Shown one piece after another: positions 46,475-56,012 of a stretch of 64,000 nucleotides of DNA. Origin of the DNA: Pseudomonadota bacterium (GTDB lineage Bacteria > Pseudomonadota > Alphaproteobacteria > Rhizobiales > Rhizobiaceae); assembly GCA_023399635.1 (NCBI GenBank), contig JAEWOP010000250.1, forward strand, positions 14,787 to 78,786, read 5' to 3'. The number at the start of each line of letters is the position of its first letter. Position 1 is the first letter of the stretch. The notes below the pieces were generated by a model. The model had not been told where the DNA came from. It made no database searches and saw only the letters and a list, made by a program, of their open reading frames with translations. The position numbers and the translations under genes were made by a program.

Positions 46475-46752
46475 AGCTATCCTGCCTTGGTTAATCGTCC
46501 GTATCCAAGTCCCTTGCCGCACCTCGCTGGGGCGGAAACTATGACGTCGCGGGCGAAGCTTCAGACAACTTGTGTAACCTCACAAGCTGTCACTTGTCGA
46601 ACGGCTTTTCGCGGTCGTTGAACCCTTTTCTTCGTTCCCGCGTTAATGGCCGGTTCAGCTTGGGTTTCCTAGGGTGATCGCATCCAAACCACCAACGACG
46701 CTTGTCGCCAGGTGATCAGGAGCGCAGACAGTCAACTTGGATGGAGACAACT
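46475..46752. other. Promoter region of the BA14K gene
   Basis: With the palindrome, 310 bases separate the divergent genes at 46442 and 46753. I see no gene in it. A 6-bp dyad CTTGTG/CACAAG (46569-46574 and 46581-46586) sits mid-way, and a long T-rich tract near 46620 precedes GCGTTAATGG and CTTGGGTTTCC, which may include promoter elements. The ribosome site GGAG at 46743-46746 belongs to the BA14K gene. Confidence 0.45.
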
Positions 46753-47214
46753 ATGAAAAACCTGTTCAGGAAGGTCGCGGTCGCCGCCCTGTCGGCAACG
46801 GTGATCGCTGGGGCGGTCGTACCGGCGCAAGCGTTACCGGTTATCGCAGCTCCGGCAGCCAAAATTGAAGTTCAGTCAGATGTCACGCAGGTGCGTCACC
46901 GGGGCCATCGCGGCTACTATGGCGGCCATCGTGGCTATCGCCATTATCGTCATGGCCATCGCTATCATGATGGTTACTGGTATCCGCTTGCAGCCTTCGG
47001 TGCAGGCGCGTTGATCGGTGGCGCGCTTGCAGCTCCGCCGCGCTATGTGGAACCGGCGCCAGTTTACCGCGCTGCACCCGTTTATCGCGCAAGCGGGATC
47101 AATCCGCGCCACTACGATTGGTGTCATGCGCGCTACCGCTCGTATGACAGCTATTCCAACACGTTCCAGCCCTATCACGGGCCGCGCCAGACCTGCGTGT
47201 CGCCCTATTATTGA
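46753..47214 (+). CDS. BA14K family secreted protein
   Basis: A 153-residue protein with a signal peptide ([27 protein letters not shown]), a Gly/His/Tyr-rich middle ([25 protein letters not shown]), a hydrophobic [15 protein letters not shown] segment and the BA14K C-terminal motif ([34 protein letters not shown], with two Cys). BA14K proteins are lectin-like, immunoreactive in Brucella and widespread in rhizobia. The ATG at 46753 sits 6 bases after GGAG. A hairpin terminator follows the gene. Confidence 0.9.
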   Translation: MKNLFRKVAVAALSATVIAGAVVPAQALPVIAAPAAKIEVQSDVTQVRHRGHRGYYGGHRGYRHYRHGHRYHDGYWYPLAAFGAGALIGGALAAPPRYVEPAPVYRAAPVYRASGINPRHYDWCHARYRSYDSYSNTFQPYHGPRQTCVSPYY

Positions 47215-47236
47215 GCGGCAGGTCGGGGAAATTGGA

Positions 47237-47268
47237 AGCCCGCGGAAGCTATGCTCCCGCGGGCTTTT
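47237..47268 (+). terminator. Rho-independent terminator after the BA14K gene
   Basis: A perfect 9-bp stem AGCCCGCGG/CCGCGGGCT (47237-47245, 47257-47265) with an 11-base loop is followed by a short T-run. It lies 22 bases after the BA14K stop. Confidence 0.85.
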
Positions 47269-47304
47269 CCATGCGCTGAAAACGCAACCGCGGTTTCGGT
47301 GAGA

Positions 47305-47332
47305 TTGACAAGGAGGTTTACGTTTACGTAAA
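47305..47332 (+). promoter_or_regulatory. Promoter -35 with MerR/LiuR-type operator upstream of the acyl-CoA dehydrogenase
   Basis: A consensus -35 TTGACA (47305-47310) is followed by the perfect inverted repeat TTTACGT-TT-ACGTAAA (47317-47332). The arms fit the ACGT-core sites I associate with LiuR, a MerR-family regulator of branched-chain amino acid and fatty acid catabolism in proteobacteria. MerR proteins bind spacers between -35 and -10, as placed here. The -10 is not clear, and I could not check the consensus. Confidence 0.6.
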
Positions 47333-47385
47333 AAGCGCATGGGACTTAAATCTCGTCCCGACCGGTCACGAGGAGGATCGCCCGC

Positions 47386-49167
47386 ATGTACAAAGCCCCC
47401 GTCGCAGATATTGCCTTCACGCTCAACCACGTCGCTGGTCTTTCTGATGCCATGGCCGCAGGCAAGCTGGGGGAGCTTGGACCGGACCTCTTGGAAGCGA
47501 TCATCGACGAAGCTGGCCGCTTCGCCTCCAATGAAATGGCGCCACTGGGCGAGGTGGGCGATAGGCAGGGTGCAAAAGTTTCCAATGGTGTCGTGACGAC
47601 GCCTGATGGCTGGGCCGGCCTGTATCGTGCCTGGCGCGAAGGCGGCTGGAACGGACTGACCGGTCCCGAAGAGTACGGCGGCCAGAACCTACCGAACATG
47701 CTCAACGTCGCGGCCCTTGAGATGTGGAACTCGGCTTCCATGGCCTTCGCGCTGGCGCCGACGCTGACCATGGGCGCGATTGAAGCTCTGCACAAGCACG
47801 GCAGCGATGAACTCAAGGCAATCTACCTTGAGAAGCTTGTCTCGGGTGAATGGACGGGGACGATGAACCTGACGGAGCCTCATGCGGGGTCCGATCTCGG
47901 GGTACTTAAGACCCGAGCCGAGCGCCGCGACGACGGGACCTACCGCATCTTCGGCCAGAAGATCTACATCACGTGGGGCGAGCACGACGCTGCAGATAAC
48001 ATCATCCACCTTGTTCTGGCACGGCTGCCCGATGCGCCTGCCGGCACGCGCGGAATTTCCCTCTTCCTCGTGCCGAAATTCCTGGTGAACGATGAGGGCT
48101 CGCTCGGTGCTCGCAACGATGTCTTCTGCCACTCCATCGAACACAAGCTTGGCATCCACGGCTCGCCGACCTGCACGATGATCTATGGCGACGGCAAGTT
48201 CGGCGATGAGAAGGGCGCTGTCGGCTGGCTGATCGGCGAGGAAAACAAGGGCCTAGCCTGCATGTTCACGATGATGAACAATGCACGTCTCGCAGTTGGC
48301 ATCCAAGGTGTCGCAATCGCGGAGGCCGCTACTCAAAAGGCAATCTCGTTCGCCCGCGAACGCACGCAAGGCAAGGCGCCGGGCTGGACGGGCTCGGGCA
48401 TGAGTCCGATCATAGAGCATCCCGATGTCGCGCGCATGCTGCTGACCATGACGGCGCTGACCCAGGGGTCTCGCGCGATTTGCTATGCCTGCGCCCATGC
48501 ATTGGATATGGCGCACCACAGTGAGGGCGAGGAAGCGAAGGCCTGGGCGGAGCGTGCGGCGCTGCTGACACCGATTGCCAAGTCCTTCTCCACCGATGCC
48601 GGCGTAGACGTGGCGTCACTGGGTATTCAGGTCCATGGTGGCATGGGCTTCATCGAGGAGACCGGCGCGGCGCGCTATCTGCGCGATGCTCGCATCGCTC
48701 CGATCTATGAGGGTACGAACGGCATTCAGGCGATCGACCTCGTCACACGCAAGCTGCCTCTTTCTGGTGGCGCTCAGGTTGAGGGCCTCATTTCCGAGCT
48801 GAAGCAGATCACGGAGCGGGTCCAGTCAGCCAATGACGTCCGTTTCGGCTTCACGGCCGAGCGTCTTGCCGCCGCCATCGATGATCTTGAGGCCTCCACC
48901 GCTTGGCTCATGAAGGCGCAGGGCGACGGGCACATGGCCGAGGCACTTGCCGGAGCGACACCATATCAGCGCCTGTTCGGCCTGGTGCTTACCGGAGCCT
49001 ACCTTGCGAAGGGTGCGCTGGCACAGGTGGAGGACGGGATGACTGATCGGCGGGTGGCGCTCTGCCGCTTTGCTGCCGAAAACCTCCTTCCGGAGACGGC
49101 GGCTCTGAAGCAGCAGGTGGTCCAAGGTGCAGAAAGCCTCCAGGCCGCCCGCGCGGTTCTGGCTTGA
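47386..49167 (+). CDS. Acyl-CoA dehydrogenase (FadE-like, 593 residues)
   Basis: A flavoprotein that removes alpha-beta hydrogens from acyl-CoA in beta-oxidation. It has the standard N-terminal helical, middle beta (TGTMNLTEPHAGSDLGVLKTRAE) and C-terminal helical domains (VDVASLGIQVHGGMGFIEETGAARYLRDARIAPIYEGTNGIQAIDL, catalytic Glu in YEGTNG), plus an extra C-terminal Acyl-CoA_dh_C domain (about 470-590) that makes it longer than the usual 380-residue enzyme, as in the DmdC/FadE5-like group. A GAGGAGG precedes the ATG. It is followed by an enoyl-CoA hydratase gene 10 bases later. Confidence 0.93.
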   Translation: MYKAPVADIAFTLNHVAGLSDAMAAGKLGELGPDLLEAIIDEAGRFASNEMAPLGEVGDRQGAKVSNGVVTTPDGWAGLYRAWREGGWNGLTGPEEYGGQNLPNMLNVAALEMWNSASMAFALAPTLTMGAIEALHKHGSDELKAIYLEKLVSGEWTGTMNLTEPHAGSDLGVLKTRAERRDDGTYRIFGQKIYITWGEHDAADNIIHLVLARLPDAPAGTRGISLFLVPKFLVNDEGSLGARNDVFCHSIEHKLGIHGSPTCTMIYGDGKFGDEKGAVGWLIGEENKGLACMFTMMNNARLAVGIQGVAIAEAATQKAISFARERTQGKAPGWTGSGMSPIIEHPDVARMLLTMTALTQGSRAICYACAHALDMAHHSEGEEAKAWAERAALLTPIAKSFSTDAGVDVASLGIQVHGGMGFIEETGAARYLRDARIAPIYEGTNGIQAIDLVTRKLPLSGGAQVEGLISELKQITERVQSANDVRFGFTAERLAAAIDDLEASTAWLMKAQGDGHMAEALAGATPYQRLFGLVLTGAYLAKGALAQVEDGMTDRRVALCRFAAENLLPETAALKQQVVQGAESLQAARAVLA

Positions 49168-49177
49168 GGGGGCAGCC

Positions 49178-49939
49178 ATGACCGAGCCACACGTCCTTGT
49201 CGAGCATCCGGAAGCCTGTCCCGGTGTCATGGTGATCCGGTTCAACCGCCCGGAAAAGAAGAACGCGATCACCACCGCGATGTACGAACGGCTGACCTCG
49301 GCGTTGCGCAAGGCTGACAATCATGCCGACGTTCGTGCCATCGCCTTTCTTGGCACGCCGGGCTGCTTTTCCGCCGGCAATGACATGGCCGATTTTCTCG
49401 CCTATGCCATGAGCGGCGGCGGACGCCCCTCGGCCGCCGACTTCCTCCATGCGCTTGCAACCTGTACCAAGCCTCTGGTGTCGGGCGTGGATGGGCTGGC
49501 GATCGGTATCGGAACCACGATCCATCTTCACTGCGACATGACGATCGCTTCCGACCGCAGTCTCTTCCGCACTCCCTTCGTCGATCTCGCGCTTGTGCCG
49601 GAAGCTGCTTCCAGCCTGATCGCCCCCCGCGTCATGGGCCACCAGCGTGCCTTCGCCCTGCTTGCGGCGGGAGAGGGGTTCTCTGCAGAACAAGCTCGGG
49701 AAGCCGGCATCATCTGGAAGATTGTCGCTCCCGAGGCAGTCGATGCCGAGACGCTTGCGTTGGCGGCCAGTCTTGCCGCCAAACCACCACATGCGCTGAA
49801 GATTGCCCGCAGCCTCATCCGCGGCAATGGAGACGATGTGGTTGCACGCATGGATGAAGAGCTCGTTCACTTCACCAACCAGTTGCGCAGCGCCGAAGCG
49901 CGTGCCGCCTTCGAAGCCTTCATGAGCCGGAAGGCCTGA
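49178..49939 (+). CDS. Enoyl-CoA hydratase/isomerase family protein
   Basis: A 253-residue crotonase-fold enzyme. RPEKKNAITTAMYERL, GTPGCFSAGNDMADF (first oxyanion loop) and KPLVSGVDGLAIGIGTTIHLHCDMTIA (second) are family blocks; the hydratase Glu pair is replaced by Asp and other residues (FVDLALVPEAASSLIAP), so isomerase, hydrolase or other crotonase chemistry is possible. The ATG at 49178 has GAGGGGG upstream. It is coupled to the dehydrogenase gene, likely sharing its regulation. Confidence 0.88.
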   Translation: MTEPHVLVEHPEACPGVMVIRFNRPEKKNAITTAMYERLTSALRKADNHADVRAIAFLGTPGCFSAGNDMADFLAYAMSGGGRPSAADFLHALATCTKPLVSGVDGLAIGIGTTIHLHCDMTIASDRSLFRTPFVDLALVPEAASSLIAPRVMGHQRAFALLAAGEGFSAEQAREAGIIWKIVAPEAVDAETLALAASLAAKPPHALKIARSLIRGNGDDVVARMDEELVHFTNQLRSAEARAAFEAFMSRKA

Positions 49940-49969
49940 ACGGCCTCCGGTTCTCTCTATGGCATCGAG

Positions 49970-51544
49970 CTACGGACCGATCGGGTTGATGTCACCCACA
50001 AAGCGGATGAGATCGGCCATCGTGAAGTGGCCCTCGTCGCGGCATGGCAGTTCCGGCTTCCAATTGGACCTTTGCCATAGGAAGGATTCGCGGTCGCCGT
50101 GGATTATCCCGAGAAAGGTTTCCGCCACAATGGTGGAGGCCATGGGGCCCAGCCTTCGACCCTGATGGTAATGCTCCGCTTCCTTGAGCACATAATACCA
50201 GAGCGGCGTTGCCTCATGCAGGCCATGCTTCGCTGCCACCGCCCCATCGGGACCTGCGGCAATCTCGTCAGGCTTCATCGGCTCGATGTTCATCGCGCGA
50301 CAGACGGCCTGGCCTGAAGGAAGTCCGATCTGCACACCACGGCGGAGATTGCGGAAAGCAAGATTGGCCTCCCGTTCTTCCTGCTCGGTCGGATCGTCGC
50401 GCAGTCCTGGCAGCCTGTGCAGCGAAGGAGCGATGAAGGGATCAAGCTTGCGCGAGAAGTTGAAGCCAAAGTCCGGGCCGCCTTCGCCCTCGACGTCGAA
50501 GAATCGTCGCCAGTCGATGGCCCAGTTCGAGGGGAGTTGCTTTAGGGGCGATGGTGGAGGCTCAGCGGGTTCGGGTGCCAGTTCGCCAACAATCCTGCCG
50601 GATTTGCCAGTAAAGAAGAAGAGCAGGCCCAGGCTTCCATTGGCAATCGTTCCGTCTTCCGGGCCGAACACCCTGTTGTGGCTGTAGGTCTCCCGAACCA
50701 TGGAATGGCCGAGACGATAGCAGGCTGCTGCGAACTCTGCCGGCATGTAGGGACGGAGCTTGAAGCGATAGAAGCGGCGCCCGTCCTTCCGGATCTTGTT
50801 GATCAGGCCCGGCTCTGTCAGCCGCTCGACAAAGTCGAAGAGAACGATCCACTGGTAGTGCCACGTGACGATGCGACGGGCCTCGAGAAACAGCCCTGTC
50901 CCCTTCAAGGGTGAGCCATTTTTCTTCAACCACTCCACCACTGCATTGTGAAACTTCAGCATCAGCAGATGCATCTGCGCGACCAGCAGGTTCTCGTCGT
51001 TGCGCTCGTCGAAAATCAGCGCGTGCCCCACCTAGTTGCGCGGCAGGTCGTTGGGCAGTGACGGTATCTGTACGCCGTTCTGGTCTCGCGATTGACTGGT
51101 AGGGCCGATCAGCATCTTCGGCGCGATGGCGAAGGTGTCCGGGTCGCGCTGATAAAGATAGGGATGGATGCCTGGACCGTCGCCGTAAAGCGAATCCAGA
51201 TCCAGGGCCGGCGTGCGGAAGTTCTGCGTCGCTTTCGGATCCGCCCGTTGCTGGTCAAGAGGCGTCATGTCCAACGTGATGTCGTGGTCGATAAACTGGC
51301 CGAGATAGGTATAACCCGCCGGGATATCCGGATTGTCGCCCGCCGCGTCCGGGTTCTCCCCCGCCTGACCCGTGTCCCTCATCGCCTTTGCTAGTTCGAA
51401 CAAGGCATCGTCGTCTGCATGGAGCGGAACAAGGTGCGGGAACATCGTCCCGAACTTCCCTGGATCTCCAATGCCGTCAAAGGAATGCAGCGTCTCGCGT
51501 TTCATGCCGCGAACGCCATGGCCATGCATGGCAATGTCAGTCAT
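49970..51544 (-). pseudogene. Animal-type haem peroxidase interrupted by one in-frame amber codon
   Basis: The reading frame from 51544 to 49970 is open except for TAG at 51032-51034. Before the stop, 170 residues hold the distal side: GQFIDHDITLDMTPLD (distal His and Ca site) and APKMLIGP. After it, in the same frame, VGHALIFDERNDENLLVAQMHLLMLKFHN continues and the proximal His block YRLGHSMVRETYSHNRVF is present. In related peroxidases this linker reads roughly N-x-x-G-x-ALI-x-D-x-RNDEN, so the stop replaces a single residue. Total coding length would be 524 residues. A GTG right after the stop might restart translation, but the distal half would be lost. Confidence 0.85.
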
Positions 51545-51573
51545 GACAGTCCCCTGTTGATACAGCCAATGGT

Positions 51574-51597
51574 TATCTCCCGTTTGGAGATAGTATC
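51574..51597 (-). promoter_or_regulatory. Dyad-rich operator candidate upstream of the peroxidase
   Basis: TATCTCC (51574-51580) pairs with GGAGATA (51586-51592) across CGTTT, and an overlapping 11-bp palindrome AGATA-G-TATCT follows at about 51587-51597. The half-site TATCT thus occurs three times. It lies 30-53 bases upstream of the peroxidase start, a usual place for an operator. Confidence 0.5.
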
Positions 51598-51684
51598 TAT
51601 GATTGCATCAGGGATGTCGGTCTGCAACCAACCGGTGCATCAACCGGAGGAAGCAGAAGGTTGCATCGGCAGGACGAGCCGAGA

Positions 51685-52929
51685 CTATCGTTCCAGAAGA
51701 GCGACGACCTCGACATGGGTCGACCATAAGAACTGGTCGATCGGGGTGACAGATCGCACCGCATACCCAATGTCCACGAGCACTCGAAGATCCCGCGCAA
51801 GCGTCAGTGGATTGCAACTCACGGCGGCAATCTTGCGGACACCGGATCGCGCCAGTTCCGTCACCTGCGCCTCGGCGCCCGCGCGCGGCGGGTCGAAGAC
51901 GACGGCATCGAAGACCTTGAGCTCCTGCGCGGTCAGCGGTCGGCGGAACAGGTCTCGCTTTTCAATAGTGACCGGTTTCAGGCCCTGGGTGTTTCGAGCG
52001 GCATGGTCGAGCGCCTTGAGCGGCTTCTCCTCGCCCTCCACGGCATGCACCCGCGCCTTTTTCGCCAGCCGCAGGGCAAAGGTGCCGGAGCCGGCAAACA
52101 GGTCCAGCACACGCTTCGCCTTGCCAATATGGGACAGCACCAGCTCCGCCATGGCGTCTTCGGCCTCTTTTGTCGCCTGCATGAAGGCTCCGGGAGGAGG
52201 GGAAACAAGCACGCCGCCAAAGTCGATAACAGGCTTTTGCGGCTCGACCAGAACCTCGCCGTTGACGGAAATGCGCGCAAAGCCCTTGGCGGCAAGCATC
52301 GCCTCGATGACCTGCCGGCGCTGTTTTTCCGCCAGCGGCTTTGCCCCCTCGGCTGCGAGATCCAGTCCGGACAGCGTCTCCGTCACCGTCAGCCGGAACG
52401 CCGCCGAACCACTTGCAAGCGTTGCCGCGACCAGGCGGATTGCAGGCAGCCGGGTTACGATTCCAGGCGAGGCAATGGGACATTCCTCGATGGAGATGAT
52501 GTGATTGGTTTCGGCGCGGTTGAAGCCCAGCAGCAGGCCCTTCTCTGTCATACGCGCGGAAAACACCACACGGCGGCGCTGCCCTGCCGTGCAGTTGATC
52601 AGCGGCTCGACGGGACCATCCAGACCTTTGGCCTTCAGCGCATCCACAACAAGTTCGCGCTTGAATGCACGATAGGGTGCGTCGGCGACGTGCTGTAGAA
52701 CGCAGCCGCCGCAGGCGTCACGATCCGGGTCGAAATGCCGGCAGGGCGGCGCGATGCGATCGGGAGACGCTGCCGAGGCTGAGATCATGGTGCCTTGGTT
52801 GCCATTGAGCGCGATCGCGACAGTCTCCCCCGGCAGCGCATGCGGGACGAAGATCGGCCCATTCGGGCCATGGGCGATCCCGTGGCCCTTGGCCCCCAGC
52901 CGGGTGATGGTCACTGTTTCCGTTGTCAT
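51685..52929 (-). CDS. Class I SAM-dependent RNA methyltransferase (RlmD/TrmA-type, Fe-S)
   Basis: A 414-residue 5-methyluridine-type RNA methyltransferase. An N-terminal TRAM-like region (RLGAKGHGIAHGPNGPIFVPHALPGETV) precedes the Fe-S cysteines CRHFDPDRDACGGCVLQH, with another Cys in ECPIAS. The catalytic domain has DLFAGSGTFAL (motif I), DPPRAGAE and the nucleophile VSCNPLTLARDL. The family includes TrmA, RlmC and RlmD; the RNA target is not settled. It overlaps tlyA by 4 bases (ATGA), so the two are coupled. Confidence 0.9.
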   Translation of the reverse strand: MTTETVTITRLGAKGHGIAHGPNGPIFVPHALPGETVAIALNGNQGTMISASAASPDRIAPPCRHFDPDRDACGGCVLQHVADAPYRAFKRELVVDALKAKGLDGPVEPLINCTAGQRRRVVFSARMTEKGLLLGFNRAETNHIISIEECPIASPGIVTRLPAIRLVAATLASGSAAFRLTVTETLSGLDLAAEGAKPLAEKQRRQVIEAMLAAKGFARISVNGEVLVEPQKPVIDFGGVLVSPPPGAFMQATKEAEDAMAELVLSHIGKAKRVLDLFAGSGTFALRLAKKARVHAVEGEEKPLKALDHAARNTQGLKPVTIEKRDLFRRPLTAQELKVFDAVVFDPPRAGAEAQVTELARSGVRKIAAVSCNPLTLARDLRVLVDIGYAVRSVTPIDQFLWSTHVEVVALLER

Positions 52930-53678
52930 GTCTTTCGTCCTGCAAGCAGGAATTCCTGGTTGCCGTCACCGCCCGCGATCGGGGAGAGGATTACGCCAAG
53001 ACTGGTCCATCCGATTTCGTGTGTCAGCCAACGCTCAAGATCGGCGGCAATGGCCGGTGCTGTTTCAGGTTGTCGGAGAAGACCGCCTTTGCCGATCGCA
53101 TCTCGTCCTGCCTCAAATTGCGGCTTCACGAGAAGCACGCATATGGCACCGATCTCCGCCAGATTCAACGCCGGCGGCAGCGCCAGCTTGAGTGAGATGA
53201 AGGAAACATCGGAAACCACGACGGATACGGACCTGCCGCCAAGTTCTTCGCCTATGAGTTCGCGCGCGTTAAGGCCTTCAAGATTGGTGACTCGTGGGTC
53301 TCCCACAAGCTGCGGATGCATCTGTCCGTGGCCCACATCTATGGCCGTTACGTGCTCTGCGCCACGCTCGAGAAGAACCTGCGTGAAGCCGCCCGTGGAC
53401 GCGCCGACATCGAGGCAGGATTTGCCGCCGACATCCAGGCTAAAGTGGTCCAGTGCCGCGATCAGCTTGAGTGCTGCCCGGGACACATAGCCTTGCGCGG
53501 GGTCATCGATCTCCAGGACCACGGTTGGGTCGAACATCTGTCCCGGCTTCGTGATGGTCTCCCCGTCGACCTTGACTGTCCCGCGAAGCACGGCGTCACG
53601 CGCACGTGAGCGGCTTGCGAAGAGATGGCGAAGGACGAGGATCTGGTCGAGCCGTTCGGCTTTGGGTTTGGGCGACAT
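52926..53678 (-). CDS. tlyA: TlyA-family rRNA methyltransferase
   Basis: A 250-residue protein with an N-terminal S4 RNA-binding domain (RLDQILVLRHLFASRSRARDAVLRGTVKVDGE) and an FtsJ-like SAM domain (LDVGASTGGFTQVLLERGAEHVTAIDVG, then VSDVSFISLKLALP). TlyA makes 2'-O-methylcytidine in 16S and 23S rRNA and is a known capreomycin-susceptibility factor in mycobacteria. Its stop overlaps the RlmD-like start. In the rhizobial order I know, dxs lies directly upstream; here a chemoreceptor gene is in between. Confidence 0.92.
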   Translation of the reverse strand: MSPKPKAERLDQILVLRHLFASRSRARDAVLRGTVKVDGETITKPGQMFDPTVVLEIDDPAQGYVSRAALKLIAALDHFSLDVGGKSCLDVGASTGGFTQVLLERGAEHVTAIDVGHGQMHPQLVGDPRVTNLEGLNARELIGEELGGRSVSVVVSDVSFISLKLALPPALNLAEIGAICVLLVKPQFEAGRDAIGKGGLLRQPETAPAIAADLERWLTHEIGWTSLGVILSPIAGGDGNQEFLLAGRKT

Positions 53679-53895
53679 AACGCTTCAATGGGTCGCTTTT
53701 GCCTGATGTGCAAGGCCTCTGCCACGAGTGGTCGCGGTCCTTGAGATCTGCAACAAAATCCGCCGTCGCTCTCAATGGAATGTTAAGGCGGATACGGTTC
53801 TGTCGGTACGACGCCATGAAATCGGCGTCGCTGTCTTCGACCGCCCGAAATCACTTCGGACCTCCCAATCGCGCAGTCATTCACGGCAGAACAAC

Positions 53896-55938
53896 ATGTC
53901 ACTCAGAAATCTATCCCTGAACAAGAAGCTCATCGCCACATTCGCCGCGGTGATGTCCGTCTGCCTGTTGGCGTCGGCTGGCGTGTTTTGGCAGGTGGTT
54001 AACTCGACACGTGCATCAGTGGAGCAGACACGGGCGAACAGCATTCTTCGCCACGTCGACAATGCCTTCGAAGCCCTGCTCGAGCAGGCCGTCAACCAGC
54101 GCGGCTATCTGCTGTTTCGCAGTGACAGCACCTACAACGCCGTCTTCGCCGAGCGCGAAAAGATGATCTCCGAGATCGAGAGCGCGAAGAAAGCGGCTGC
54201 AGATCAGCCCGCACTCGTTGCCTCGCTCGACCAGATGCGCGCGTCTGCTGATGTCTTCCACAAGGAACTCAGCGAGCCGCAGATGACTGCTGCAAAGACA
54301 ACCGATGCGCCCCTAAGCGAGATCGTTGCCTCGGGCACCAAGGGGCAACTGGATGCGTTCCGCGACGCGGCAATGAAGATCAAGCAGGATGTGGTTGCGC
54401 TGACCGATGTGATGCAGGCGCGGCAGGAAGCCGCGCAATGGAACGTCATGATGGCACTGCTGATCGGCGGCGCCGCGGCCGGCGTCATCGCAACGGGCCT
54501 CGTCTGGGCCTTGTCGCGGGCCATCGTCACGCCGATCGTCGGCATGACGGAAGCCATGTCGCAACTTGCCGGTGGCAACCACGACATTGAGGTTCCGGCG
54601 CTCGACCGCGGCGACGAGGTGGGACACATGGCCCAGGCTGTCGCAGTGTTCAAGGATGCGGCTATCGAGAAACTTCGTCTGGAGCGCGATGGCGCGGCTA
54701 CGCGTGCCGCTGCAGATCGCGAGCGCATGAGCAATGACGAACTGAAGGCGAAGGAAGCAAGCCAGATCGAGTTCGCCGTGGACACGCTCGCCAAAGCGCT
54801 CGCCGGGCTCTCCAATGGAGACGTTGCGTCGCGCATCACCACGCCATTCGCAGGCAGCCTGGACCGCCTGCGCACAGATTTCAACGAGGCGGTCGCAAAG
54901 CTCCAGGCGGCCCTCCAGACCGTCGGTTCCAATGCTGCCGCCATCAATGCTGGTGCCGATGAAATCCGCGTGGCTGCCGACAATCTCGCTCGTCGCACGG
55001 AACAGCAGGCCGCGTCGGTCGAGCAGACTGCGGCGGCGCTCGAAGAAGTCACCATCACCGTCAAGGATGCGGCCAAGCGGGCCGAAGACGTCGGTCAGCG
55101 CGTCGAACGTGCGCGCGCCGGCGCAGAAAAGTCTGGCGACGTCGTGCGCCGCGCCGTCAGCGCCATGGGTGAGATCTCCAAGTCCTCCGGCGAGATCATC
55201 AATATCATCAGCGTCATCGACGACATCGCCTTCCAGACAAACCTGCTGGCGCTCAACGCGGGCGTGGAAGCAGCACGCGCCGGAGAGGCGGGCAAGGGCT
55301 TTGCGGTCGTCGCCCAGGAGGTGCGCGAGCTTGCTCAGCGCTCCGCCAATGCGGCGAAGGAGATCAAGGCCCTGATCACCACGTCTTCCGAACAGGTAGA
55401 TTCAGGTGTGGCTCTTGTCGGCGAAACCGGCAAGGCGCTGGAAGCGATCGTCGGCGAGGTTCAGGAGATCAACGAACACATCAAGGCGATCGTCACCTCT
55501 ACCCGCGAGCAATCGACCGGGCTCCAGGAGATCAACCTCGCTGTCAATACCATGGACCAGGGAACGCAGCAGAACGCGGCGATGGTCGAGCAGCAGACCG
55601 CCGCGAGCCATTCGCTGGCAAGCGAAGCGGAGTCCCTGAACAGCCTCTTGCGGCAGTTCAATCTCGGGGCGCCGGCAGGCCAAGCCACCGCGGGCAAGGC
55701 TCCGGCCAAGGTAACTGCACCGAATCCAGTCGCGACCGCCGCAACTGCTGCTCCCACAATCGCCTCTGCCGCAAGACCTGCTGACAAGGTGGTCCCGAGC
55801 CGGGGTCCAGTCGCGGCATCAAACAGCTCTCGGCCAGCGCCGTCACCTGCCAATGCGCTTCACGGCAAGCTAAGCGCCGCCTTCGGCAATGCGTCCACCG
55901 CCGCCAAACCCAGTGAGGACAACTGGGAAGAGTTCTAA
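53896..55938 (+). CDS. Methyl-accepting chemotaxis protein with CHASE3-like sensor
   Basis: A 680-residue receptor with membrane helix 1 (about 12-33), a helical periplasmic domain resembling CHASE3 (about 35-180, [29 protein letters not shown]), helix 2 (about 190-212), a HAMP domain and the MCP signalling domain with hairpin tip [39 protein letters not shown]. The last residues are NWEEF, the pentapeptide that tethers the CheR/CheB adaptation enzymes. A Pro/Ala-rich linker (about 600-670) joins it. The start has a weak ribosome site. It lies between dxs and tlyA on the opposite strand. Confidence 0.92.
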   Translation: MSLRNLSLNKKLIATFAAVMSVCLLASAGVFWQVVNSTRASVEQTRANSILRHVDNAFEALLEQAVNQRGYLLFRSDSTYNAVFAEREKMISEIESAKKAAADQPALVASLDQMRASADVFHKELSEPQMTAAKTTDAPLSEIVASGTKGQLDAFRDAAMKIKQDVVALTDVMQARQEAAQWNVMMALLIGGAAAGVIATGLVWALSRAIVTPIVGMTEAMSQLAGGNHDIEVPALDRGDEVGHMAQAVAVFKDAAIEKLRLERDGAATRAAADRERMSNDELKAKEASQIEFAVDTLAKALAGLSNGDVASRITTPFAGSLDRLRTDFNEAVAKLQAALQTVGSNAAAINAGADEIRVAADNLARRTEQQAASVEQTAAALEEVTITVKDAAKRAEDVGQRVERARAGAEKSGDVVRRAVSAMGEISKSSGEIINIISVIDDIAFQTNLLALNAGVEAARAGEAGKGFAVVAQEVRELAQRSANAAKEIKALITTSSEQVDSGVALVGETGKALEAIVGEVQEINEHIKAIVTSTREQSTGLQEINLAVNTMDQGTQQNAAMVEQQTAASHSLASEAESLNSLLRQFNLGAPAGQATAGKAPAKVTAPNPVATAATAAPTIASAARPADKVVPSRGPVAASNSSRPAPSPANALHGKLSAAFGNASTAAKPSEDNWEEF

Positions 55939-55960
55939 GACGCAAGACGCATCACAAACG

Positions 55961-55987
55961 AAAACGGCCGGTTCAACCGGCCGTTTT
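55961..55987. terminator. Bidirectional terminator between the chemoreceptor and dxs
   Basis: An 11-bp perfect stem AAAACGGCCGG/CCGGCCGTTTT (55961-55971, 55977-55987) with loop TTCAA gives a T-run on both strands, suited to the convergent chemoreceptor (ends 55938) and dxs (ends 56013). Confidence 0.9.
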
Positions 55988-56012
55988 GCTATCTGGTCTC
56001 GTCATCAGCTTA

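Noticed and set aside
51032..51034. TAG read as a special amino acid (pyrrolysine or selenocysteine) in the peroxidase
   Set aside because: Pyrrolysine needs a dedicated system absent from rhizobia, selenocysteine uses TGA, and the replaced position is not a conserved catalytic residue. A nonsense mutation is simpler.
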